In this document: piece by piece, positions 34,086 to 44,182 of the stretch
Layout of the letters: the number at the start of each line of letters is the position of its first letter
Position numbering within the stretch: the first letter of the stretch is position 1
Translations under genes and position numbers: made by a program
Assembly (NCBI GenBank): GCA_021307315.1
Contig: JAJSPD010000038.1
Location: forward strand, 310,001 to 374,000
DNA length: 64,000 nt
Origin: Bisporella sp. PMI_857
Taxonomy: Eukaryota > Ascomycota > Leotiomycetes > Helotiales > Helotiaceae
Direction: 5' to 3'
The notes under the pieces: model-generated
The model's database searches: none
What the model was told of the DNA's origin: nothing
What the model saw: the letters and a program-made list of their open reading frames with translations, nothing else

Positions 34086-35424
34086 TCACAACTTAGACTG
34101 CTCGAGCACTGATAAAACTCTCCGAGGTGGACCACCTCGACTACCATCCCCAAGGTTGTTCTCCGTCCACTCTGCACCAAATGCCCACTTCTTGCGTAGC
34201 TCTGCGGGAGCAACATCTTCAAAGCAATCGGAAATATATCGTCCCAGCACCGGCAAAAATTTAAATGCACTGAAAGTATGGATTAGTTGATGGTCGTACG
34301 AAGCATAAAGACAAAACATACTGTCCACTGCCGCCAGTGGCGAGAAAGAGGCCCTTGTATGTCGGATGATGGTCAACAATGAAGTCTCCTTCTGGAGTGT
34401 CTGTATACCAACATAGTCGCTTGTGCATCCAGGGGTGATTCGCAAAGTCGGGAAGCAGTAGCTTCAATCCATCTCGAAGGGTCTTCTCGGCGTCGTCTGG
34501 AAGGAAGGGGTTAACAGTATTATTCGAATCCCTCAATGGGGAGGATACACTCTTGGCGTCTTTCTGATCCACGGGTATTTGTGTCTGATATCCAAAGCCG
34601 TGACGAGCGACTTTGAGAATATGCGTGTCCATTGTTGGTGGAAAGCAGAAAAAACCAGTAGACATATTAATGCACACTGGTAAGTCCTTTATTCTCTCTG
34701 CTTCTTCTGGAGTGAGCTGAATGAACCCGACCGGCTGACCAGTCGAGATCGCATTCTTGGAGATGTCGAGGATCCTCGATGTCCAAGCCCCCGTAGCAAG
34801 AATAACCTGGTTTGCAACAATGGGTGGCCCAGAGATTACGTTCACACCAGATACAATATTCCCATCTTTTAATAGCGAGACAACAGTTCCACGTCGCCCA
34901 GTGATAAAAGATACGCCCGCCAGGGAGCATCTAGCTGCTAGAGATTGAATCGCCCTTCCAGCATCTGCCCATCCTCCTTGCGGATTCATATATCCTGACA
35001 TGCCTGCGAGATGACCGTTTAATCCGGGACAGTGATTGACAACATCCTTGGCATCTTCAAATTCAATAAATGGAATGTCCTTTGCTCGGAGCATCTCCTT
35101 GCATTTTTCGACATAAACATGTCCCTTGGTTTCTGACAGCTGGATAAGTCCACACCGGAAGTAGAATTCTTTGTAGGTAGATATCCAGCCATCACGAGCT
35201 TCGCTCGCTATTTTGGCATACAAAGGATCCGCGTAGTCTGTTCGAATAATACGTGAAATGTCTACGCTGGATCCGTCTGGCACAGGAGCCAGATACCGAT
35301 CAACGACTGTAATATTGGAATAGCCACGACTGCTTAATTCAAGGGCGGTACTCAAACCAAAAACCCCTGCACCGACAATCAAAATGGAGACATTTTTCAC
35401 CTCCGTGGATGCTTGAGTGGTCAT
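34086..35424 (-). CDS. Peroxisomal sarcosine/amino-acid oxidase-like flavoprotein
   Basis: This DAO-fold FAD oxidase of the monomeric sarcosine oxidase / fungal pipecolate-saccharopine oxidase family is 428 aa from two exons, 35424-34322 and 34269-34086, with a 52-nt intron. The FAD site is ILIVGAGVFGLSTALEL. C-terminal family blocks are CWYTDTPEGDFIVDHHP and ATGGSG|HAFKFLPVLG, the latter rebuilt by splicing. The protein ends in SKL, a canonical PTS1, so it should be peroxisomal, consistent with H2O2 production. An in-frame TTG lies upstream at 35559, but I chose the ATG at 35424. Family members oxidise secondary amines and N-methyl amino acids; the exact substrate is not determined. Confidence 0.92.
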
Positions 35425-35926
35425 GTTACTTTGGTGTGCAAAATTGAAATTAGAAATGTTGTTAATACCGGTAATTCGAGCAAGAACGAGCAAAAACTTG
35501 CTTCCATAGGCAGAAATATGTCTCTTCAGCCATATTGCTACTAATGAAGCCACACTCAAAAACGTGATAAGTCATGTGCCGGAGACTCGGACCGAGCCCT
35601 TCGCATACATACAAATATGCTGGTGAATGAGTGGAGTATGGTCCACAACGATGCTTTATAGTGCCGTATCGATTATCCTGGGTTAAGCAATGACAAATGT
35701 ACATGGATACACTGTATGAGATTCTCCGCCATAGAATAGCGGAAATTTGCGTTGATAGGGCGCTAGTATTCATGGCTCACCTATCCTTAATTTGGCACTG
35801 ATACTCTGTGTTTATACTGGAGCCTCATGTCGTCCCTGTGGTGGTCCAGTGACCGTCTGTGCACTGCTCTAGGCATACTGAAATGCTGGGATCAGAGTGC
35901 GTGTTCGCTACTTGCATACAGCAGAC
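35425..35926. other. Spacer between sarcosine-oxidase-like and regulator genes
   Basis: This 502-bp spacer lies on the promoter side of the oxidase and downstream of the regulator gene. I see no clear motif and no gene. Confidence 0.4.
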
Positions 35927-38458
35927 TTATAACGTTCCGGAATTCCACCATGCTTGAGGGTCTTTCTGGTAGACTTGTGATTGTAGAAAGAAATCATTCG
36001 TTAACATGGCAAAAGTATCATCAGGAAGAGTCATTGTTGAAGTGCTTTCACCACCAACAGAATTCTGATTGCCCAGGGAGTCGAAATAGGTGCCAGGTTC
36101 AGACAAGTTTATGTGGTTGGGATGGAATCGAGATGCCACTTGAGGGTCACTGCCCATATTCATGATCGCAGTACCAGATAACGAATGCTGATTGCTCCTT
36201 TCTGTGGAACTTTCCGAATCAAATACAGAAGACTTTGGGATGTTTTCCCGTCCATAGAACGTGCCCGAATCAATTAATCCACTAGAGTTCTGTTGTAGCC
36301 GGGGATTAATAGAGGTATAATCAAGGATTTCCCACAATAAAGAGGTATCAACAGAAGGACCTGTTGACGGAGCCACCGCAGAATTAGGTAATGGAGTCCA
36401 TTCAGAAGCCATCTCTTCTAGTCGAGCCAGGTTCTCAGCCTATAATTACGATTAAAATACATCTTGTGTTACAGATGGGAAGATCTACGACATACCATCC
36501 CTTTCACTATCGGCCATTGATTCGCCAACATGTCTACGAATTGCTTGCATGTTGTGAAGCTCTCATTTGCTGTTTTCCTGGTCTGCTCGTCCTCGGCATG
36601 ACAGTGCTGCAAATGCACAGTGGCTGCTATGGCTGCGCAGTGTCCGAGAAATGGATCGGTTACTCGAAACCCTTTCTCTTCAACCATATTGATGAACCTC
36701 ACAATCCAGTTAGAATGCAGTAGGACCTGGTCCGAGCAATTCTTGAGAAACGTTGGAGGACATATTATGTTCGAGAATTGCTTACATCGAACAGAGAGGA
36801 GGAACGGATGATTCAAGATGCACATTATCGCATGGTAAACGAACTGGACAAACAGCCATGGACCCCTGTAATATTGTCAAAATTTTGAAGCTCAACAATT
36901 AAATTAGAGATAGACAAACCAGTATGTGCGGTTTTCCTGCAATTCTTCGGGAGAATGTCTATGCCACTGAGCGCCTTCAAATCGATGATTGAGGGGAAAT
37001 ATAGTATCGATCCACATTAAATGTGATTGTATTAATGTATACTCTGACTCAGGTGACCACGGGGCTTTTCTTGAGCTATCAGCTCGGTGCGAAACATAGT
37101 CTTTGATCTTACACCATATGCCAATAAGGGGTATTGAGTATGCAACAATGTCATCGTCTTGAATCGGATCGCCTTGTCGATTGCGCATTGGAAAGAGTGG
37201 CGGGAAATTGGAGTGGGGAACAGAATAATCGCTCATAGTACTGACGTAGGTCATTTTCCTGATATCGTCACTGAAAACAATATTGGTCCGACGCATGTCA
37301 CATATCTGTTCTAGAATGTACAGACTCCAGAAACATCGCCTGCCCCGATCATAGTTTCTAGAACGCGACCGGAGCGGCGTCTCAACAGAAATGCCAGTGC
37401 ATTCAGCAAGTCGTTTTGCAAGACTTATGTTAAGCCACGCTCGGTGACTGTTACCGGCTGAGACACAACGGTCAATCCGGATTTGCGTTAGCGGGGTTGA
37501 ACGAGTAACTCACAAGTAAAGTCATACACACAGAGAAGGCACATGCTTTGGATGGTAGATAGCTGCACTGTCCCATCTGCGATTTTCTGCATATTCAAGG
37601 ATCTGGCGGACTTGGCATACTTTTCCATCCACTCGCTTTGATTTCGTTGAAAGTATGGATTATCTGAGAATCTGACAGTAAGTGCTAGTATAGCAAACAT
37701 GAGCTCCGCGCTGCCATCTTCTCCCATGCTGAGATCAGCACGATCGAGCAACGGGAGTGGTTGGCAATCGCAATACTTGAAGTACAGATCGATGACACTA
37801 ACAAGCACATCGGGTGGAGGAAATCCGCTATCATCGTGGGTCAGCGCACAATCCTTACACTAAACCAAGAGCATAGGTACTTATTCGTGGACAATAAAGT
37901 TCCTGATGCTAGTTCTGAGTCTAAGCCATGTGCTCTGGCGAGAGCATTTGTCATATGCGGATCTGGCTGATGTCGCTGAGTTGAAGGAGCATGCCTGCTA
38001 ACAGGACACGTTTAGCGGATACCATAAAATATACATTAAAATATAAAGGGAATTGCCAGACGGCAAGGGAAAACGTACATAAGATGGTCCAAAACCAAAT
38101 CTAGCTTTTGCTCTAGCTGATTCATTCGATCATCCTTCGCCCTAGTAAGCGAAACGCAAAGTTCACGAATGAGAGTCTTCATACCACTCTACGATCGTTT
38201 CCAAGCTGTCTCTCTAGATTATTACTATAGTCGGCATAATTACACACCTGCCTAAGTCGTGTACATGAAGAACACGCGGGTTTCTCGCCTGGGCATCTCG
38301 TTTTCTTGCGTCTAGATTCTTATCAGAAGTTATGAACCCGCACGGCAAATTTGCACTCACCTACAGGCCTCGCAAGCTTGATGGATCCTTTTGGAAGGCC
38401 GCTCGCGATCGTCTGAGTTCGTCGAAGATACTGCCTCCATGTCATTTGACATTGACAT
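35927..38458 (-). CDS. Zn(II)2Cys6 transcription factor
   Basis: This is a binuclear zinc-cluster regulator of 709 aa. I placed eight exons: 38458-38361, 38311-38185, 38134-38079, 37994-37881, 37827-37514, 37457-36920, 36865-36496 and 36439-35927. The zinc cluster is at about residues 29-57, with ligands in CEACRRKKTRC, CSSC and a final VC; spacing is C-x2-C-x6-C-x6-C-x2-C-x6-C. A coiled-coil-like linker follows (MNQLEQKLDLVLDHL). The fungal-specific transcription factor domain runs from about 130 to 540 (GFPPPDVLVSVIDLYF, SLYILEQICDMRR, ATVHLQH). Its place between the oxidase and the transporter makes it the natural candidate regulator of the cluster, but this is inference. Confidence 0.88.
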
Positions 38459-39088
38459 GCTCACGTGCCACAACACTCAGCACCGTGAAGGATTAATCTT
38501 GCAAAATGGAGCAAACCATTCTGACACTGCCAATCGTCTATGGCGTCGAGCACATTTGCAACGCGCCGCGACCAGGAGAGAAGTTTATCCCAACAACCAA
38601 GAGAACCTCTGCATGTAGATGTTTTTGATGGAAGAAGAGGAGATCTTGATAAGTCATTCGGTAGTCATTTGGTCTAGTCCTAATTAGGCTTGGCGTAAGC
38701 TAAAGTGGGGAGAGGGAAGACGTATATTTTTATGTAATTTGAACACAGAAAACGATTTGAATGACACTGACCTCAGCTCTTCAACGGCGATGATCCCTCT
38801 TGGATCAATGAAAAAGTTAAAATTGCCATGTAATACTCTATCATGAAGCAAACGAACCATCTTATTTTTCTTTCCGTGTGTAGGTCAACTAATACACATA
38901 GGAGGCATTCCACGCTTGCAGGTGTTTAAAATTCTTGGAATATATACATATTATGTAGTGGACTAGATATTAGTCTTCATTCTTAAAAAATAGCTGTATA
39001 TTTCGACGAAATAGGCACTTTTATAGTCCCTCTTTTGATCAGCTGAAAAAAATGCTTATCATCATAATGACCTATTTACTCTTGTGCC
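38459..39088. other. AT-rich spacer upstream of the regulator gene
   Basis: This 630-bp spacer between the regulator start and the transporter stop is AT-rich. I saw no gene, RNA or clear motif. Confidence 0.4.
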
Positions 39089-40804
39089 TTACCTAGCATA
39101 GGAATCATCATAAGTTTTAGACTCGTAAGGTAGCATTAACGCAACACCTGCCATAACAAAATACAGTGCCATACAAACCCAAATCGGCACCGAGCTTGTA
39201 ACATCCCCAAAAGTACCAATGAACGGCGCAGCCAGACTCGCAAGCCGTCCACACGCCATCGCCAGTCCACATCCCGTGCCTCTATGTGCAGTCGGCATGA
39301 CCTCCGGCGTGTACGCATAGAGAATCGCATAATACCCATTCTGCCAGAAGTTGATCATGCAGGAAAATGCTATATTTTGTGCCTCGTTGTTCACCGAGGT
39401 GAAAGCGCCTGCAAAAGCAGCTGTGACTATGGCCATGATCGCCATTCCGCCTCGGCGACCGAGGAATTTGAGCTCTATAAGATAGGCTGCGAGGGCGGGT
39501 CCGAAGATGCCAACTACGGACGAGATGGTTAGGTCTCGGTATGTTTGATAAGTGCTCCCGTCTCCTAGCTTGGCACCATGGGCGGCAAGGTAATAGGCAA
39601 GGAACACGGTATAAATTGGGTATCTAGAGTGAATGTTAGATGTATTCGACAGAATCGTGTGAGAGGAGCTTACGCAACACCGATACACATCCAGAGTAGG
39701 AAGATCGATGCGGTGGATATGGCGCGCTTCTTACCTTGGAAAAGGCCTTGAATATGATACAAACTGAAAGATTCAAACGCAGAAATCTCCTCTGGGCTAG
39801 TGTCTGTACCTCTGAATTGATCAATAGAGAGTGCAATATCCGCGTTATTAATTTTGGCAATCTTGTTGAATGATGTGCAAGCCTTCTCGTATTTGCCCTC
39901 AGCGACCAGCCATTTTGGAGACTCCTCGATGTTAAGAACGAATACTCGAATGATCGCCATGACGAAACAAAGTCCCCCGGTGGTGATATAGACATAACGC
40001 CAACCCATATTATCTCCCCTTTTACAGGTCGCTGGTGTCGCATCAGGGGGGCAAGAGAAGTTGCTGATCAATGGCCACCCTGAATATTATTAGCATCCAA
40101 CATGAATCTTAAGAGAAGGATGAGAAGATAAATACCGATCAAAGTAGTAACGGCATTTCCCACGCCCCACATCACGGCTAACAGAGTCAATAACCATGAT
40201 TTGCGCTTCGGCAGAACCTCACAGAACAGCGTGAGATCAATTGCAAGATTTCCACCGCCAAAGAAAGACATTAGCCCGATAAAGACGGCCAATGACGCAA
40301 AGTTCGGCGAAGCAGCACAGACCAATGTCCAAATAGTAATACCAAAAAGTGCGATCTGCCACACAAGACTCCTCCCAAACAGATCCGCAAAAATACCACA
40401 AGAAAGAGCTCCAAGCAGAAGTCCAGAGTACTGTGCCACTGTCGCCATTTTTGGGTACTGGACGTCGAACTCTTTGCTTGCTTGTGGCATCACGAGTGCA
40501 ATTGTGATGAGGAGGATCTGTAAGATTTGGTAAGCTGAGCCTATATGTGAGAGGGATCGTGAGAGGAGGGGGAGAGGGGGTTTACCTGGTCCACGACGAA
40601 GCCAAACCCGCAGGTAAAAAACATTTGCCATTGATATTTCCCCATACCAATGCTTTCGATGGAAGCGTTGAGCAGAGCCATGTTGTAGTTCTGCTCTTCG
40701 TAATGGAGCATGGCCATTGTGCCTTCGGCTTGGGAGTGGACTTGATTGAGAACCAGTTTCTTCTCAATGTCTTTCCCTGAGATGCTAGGTGGTTTGGGGG
40801 ACAT
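39089..40804 (-). CDS. MFS transporter, metabolite:H+ symporter type
   Basis: This twelve-span major facilitator of 513 aa has four exons, 40804-40586, 40517-40136, 40079-39674 and 39623-39089. Landmarks are FTCGFGFVVDQ|ILLITIALVMPQ at span 1, GIFADLFGRSLVW (the MFS loop 2-3 motif D-x-x-G-R), GWRYVYITTGGLCFV, ESPKWL after span 6 (as in sugar/carboxylate porters), and PEVMPTAHRGTG in the second half. The ESPKWL and E-x-x-P-T-x-x-R-G-T motifs place it in the sugar/organic-acid porter group. Its position next to the oxygenase-oxidase genes suggests uptake of the cluster's substrate, which the sequence does not reveal. Confidence 0.88.
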
Positions 40805-42235
40805 GATTGATGGTGTGTGAGGTTTTCACCGCCGGAGAGAGTGTCAGGAAGTATGGCTATTAAGGACGACAACAAGTATTGGAATGCCTTATAATGCCCA
40901 GCAGAGATATAAAGGTTGATTATCAAGATACTCAAAGTACATAAGTTTGCTTATCTTCCATTTCAATTCGTCTGCCTCTTCATGATATCTCTAAGTACAG
41001 TTCAAACCAAGGGGAACTTCCCCGGATATTCCCAGATACATCATAGCGTCCCCAAGCTTTGCCATCCTGACAAGCTTGATGCTAGACAAGGAAGCGATAA
41101 CTCCTATCGAACCTATCATACAAAAGACGTTAAAGCAAGATATAGACCGGGGACATTGCCGGTCACGTTGGCGGATGCCAAGTCCGATCTTCAGCCCAGG
41201 ATATTCTGGCCCCTGATTAAGCGAGGATCTGAAGAAAGCTCATTCAAGAAAAGTGTGATAAGCAAGGATTCTAGGAAAGGCTGGGGCGTGGTATCTGAGA
41301 GATCTACCCCGTGATATATTAGCTCCAAAGACTGAGCGCCATCTCTGCATATCCTCTGCTCGTCTTCAGATCAACCCTGCCCGTGGTAATATCGTCGTAC
41401 TTGGCAAGGCTCTCCCAAGCCATTCTCGACTTCAAACACCCTCCCACTTTTCATCATAAGTCTGATTTCTCTCCTTAACCCCGCGGTGACTCCACAATAC
41501 GCAAACCTAAATGACCACTAAGTTGGCAAGCTGTCTAAGCGCGATAGACCCATCCTCTAATTCAATCCGAAGCTCTTCACCACTGCCAACTTCACAGCGA
41601 AGAATTTTTCACATTATGTCTAATCCCCCGCCAAGGGTTATATTCATATTTCCGATAAACAAAAGCTCGATTAGCATCTCATAATGCTCGCCAGCATTCG
41701 TCCTCGCTCTTCTCACGCGAGGTACCAGTTATCACTGCCTAGGGCGCCCACCCGAGCTGCATGCCCATGAGATTGCGGGGAAATGGTCGAATAAGATATT
41801 TGTATGAGCGTGATAAATAGAGCTGTAAGCTACATCCCTCAGCAGCAGTTTGAAACTTCCGAACTTGTAATCTTCGCAAATCTATTGGTTCGAAAATAAA
41901 TCGGTTGGAGTTCACCTTGCACAAAGGGGTAGTACAGGGTATTATAGAAGATGGACAGTGATAGCAATCATTATATTAGATAAGCGAAATTCGAGATGAG
42001 TGCATTTGGCGTGTATGATGAAAATGGTGCTTATCTATAGAAATTCAAACGTGCAGCCTCGCGACCCATATTAAATATGTAATTAGTTCTATCTCGAAGG
42101 CTGAAATGCAAGGCACAAAGCTTGGCGCAAAACGCGGCGAGGCAAGGCAAGGCCTGGACAACCAAATTCATCAACCTCCAAGTTACATCTTCGTTTTACT
42201 CACTGGTAATAATCCATGGAATACACTATTACGAC
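40805..42235. other. Spacer with a possible gene relic
   Basis: This 1.4-kb stretch has no intact gene. On the minus strand, 41319-41423 encodes a 34-aa protein-like stretch, and further upstream in-frame pieces such as GSGEELRIELEDGSIALRQ (about 41522-41600) are separated by stops. This looks like the decayed C-terminal part of a protein I cannot name. Confidence 0.35.
41319..41423 (-). pseudogene. Possible C-terminal gene fragment
   Basis: The 34-aa stretch MAWESLAKYDDITTGRV followed by DLKTSRGYAEMALSLW has strong protein character and ends at a TAA. Upstream in related frames are more protein-like pieces (for example GSGEELRIELEDGSIALRQ), interrupted by TAG and TGA codons. I read it as a relic of an unidentified gene, but a real small exon cannot be excluded. 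Confidence 0.25.
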
Positions 42236-43525
42236 ATGATTAAGGAAAAGCATTCCCAGCCAGAATCTGTGGCCTTAGTGTCTAAATCCACGCAAAGATC
42301 GTGTACATGCTTCTCAAGCCTAAGCTTCTCACGCTTTCGCAGGCTGATCATCCTAGCGATGGCTGTCATCCTTTTTGTCCGCCAATATCATTCATATAAC
42401 AAATTCGGTTTAAATGATAGTGTCCTTGGAAACTTAGGGCCCTCTACCAATACGTCTCTAGATAATGTCTCGCCATGGATCCATCAATTTGCAAAAACTA
42501 TGGAAGATTTCTATGGCCTATACATTGAGATGCGCTATCTACACGCAGAAGCCGTCATTTACGGTCCTCACAGAGATATGAGCATTTCACGGGCACAAAA
42601 TCTAGGTTATTCGACTGAAGCAATACAACTTTTACAGCTCTTTCCTTACGTTGACCTAAACGCGGGTGGAGATGTATCGGCATGGAACTATGGACCGAGC
42701 AATAATGACTTCTTTATGGGAGGCGAATTTTGTGATTATCGTAGCGATTCAGAATTAAAGCAAGGCCGAGATCCATTTTATGCCATTGATGAAAGGGACG
42801 AGTCCATTTATACACAAGGAGATTTCGATGCAGTAGATGGACCGTATATGAGGCCGCACTATGTTGCTCTCAACTCGCTCGGAAATCATGGGGCGCTATT
42901 AATCGTAAATTTGGAGTCGAAAGAGCTCTAGACCTTGGCAGGAGAAGGCGGAGCACTAGATTCTCAGCTGAGGCAGGTTCCTGGGAGGAGGAAGGAAGGA
43001 AACAGAAATGCGTTAGAGGTATACCCTTCTCGAGATGCAATCGAAGCAATGGAAGGCTATATGAAACGGTTTCGAGAGCTGGAATGGTTGCCTGGCGGAG
43101 TATATCCAGACGAGTACATTGGCAATAATTACAAGAGGCTCTATATTGAGAATGGCTGGCCAGGCAACTTTTCGGGAGCAGCCTTTGATGCTGCGAGAAA
43201 CGAATATGAACAGGCTGAGACAGAGCGGTATCATAAGGAGAGTCCATTCAGGGAAGTGGAGAAGTTTGAAATGTGGTTGAAAAGTGGAGAGGACGCCATC
43301 GTCCGCTACGAAGGAGCGCTCGTGAAGTTAGCCTTGACAGGAGAGTCTGTGACCGAGGATGGTGAAACTGTAGAAATGTTCCAGGAGAAGATCAGGAAAG
43401 CCAAAGAGGACAGGCCGATGTTGAAGAAGGAGTTAGAGAAGGCCAAACAAGAGGCAGAAGCTGTGAGCGAGGATGTCAAGCAGGCAAGGTATGATAGGAT
43501 TCAGAAATATGGCTACCGAGAGTAG
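42236..43525 (+). pseudogene. Lineage-specific membrane-anchored protein with in-frame TAG
   Basis: From the ATG at 42236 a frame runs to TAG at 42929-42931 and then continues, in the same frame and without another stop, to 43525. The whole frame is 430 codons. The N-terminal half has one membrane span (RLIILAMAVILFV); the part after the stop (VPGRR, SRDAIEAMEGYMKRFRELEWLPGGVY, ENGWPGNFSGAAF, FREVEKFEMWLK) looks like the normal continuation of an uncharacterised fungal protein family. A splice event cannot remove the stop: the only GTAA..CTAG pair around it is 31 nt apart. I conclude it is a single nonsense mutation, a sequence error, or readthrough. No enzyme motif is visible. Confidence 0.65.
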
Positions 43526-44182
43526 AGGAGATATGGATTGAACCATCTGCTACCAGACAGACTTGGAGCAGTTCTCTTGAGGTTTGGTCATTGAAATATT
43601 TTGAAACAGTCATGGCGCTAACTAAAGAAAGATAAAGTACGAGCATTGTCGACGCTCCTATGTCACCGAATAATCCACGTAAGTATAGATATGGTTCCAC
43701 TCTTAGACGAACATCCACTTTTAGGCTTGAGCCCTTTCTGGATTTTCGTGTCTTCAAACTTGGAATGAGCTCTATATCCATATTTCAATTACTAACTTGT
43801 ATAGCATATTCTGCGCACATGGTGAGCGAATCATACTATCGAAATTCTTTCCTCAGAGTGGAACAAAGTGCTCGCCAAAACTCACCGGCTGTTCTAATCG
43901 ACATGGTTTCATCACTGGCCAATCTTTGCATGTCGGCTTCTCGCGGCAATAAATTATGCTTAGTCAAATGAAGTACCCCACCAATGGAGAACCCCCTTCC
44001 CCGATGGTCACATCAACTTGGAAGCCCAACGTAGACCAAGCTTCAATCTTTGAAGCCTGCGATGAGTGAGATTCATCCCCAGGAAGGAGGCTGAAGACCA
44101 GCTCCTCTATTTCTTTATCTCCTCGTCTCACTAATAGACAACATCTCATTTCTGCACTGCCTTCGTGATATTGACCTTGAGA
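43526..44182. other. Spacer
   Basis: This 657-bp spacer lies upstream of the aldo/keto reductase fusion gene. The ORFs within it are short and without domain content. Confidence 0.4.

Noticed and set aside
34322..35559. Longer N-terminus for the sarcosine-oxidase-like protein
   Set aside because: The upstream extension begins at TTG and adds a segment not expected before the FAD motif; the ATG at 35424 places the Rossmann fold at the usual distance.
40916..41314. 132-codon plus-strand ORF upstream of the MFS gene
   Set aside because: It has no domain and lies in the promoter side of the transporter gene; composition is unlike the coding genes around it.
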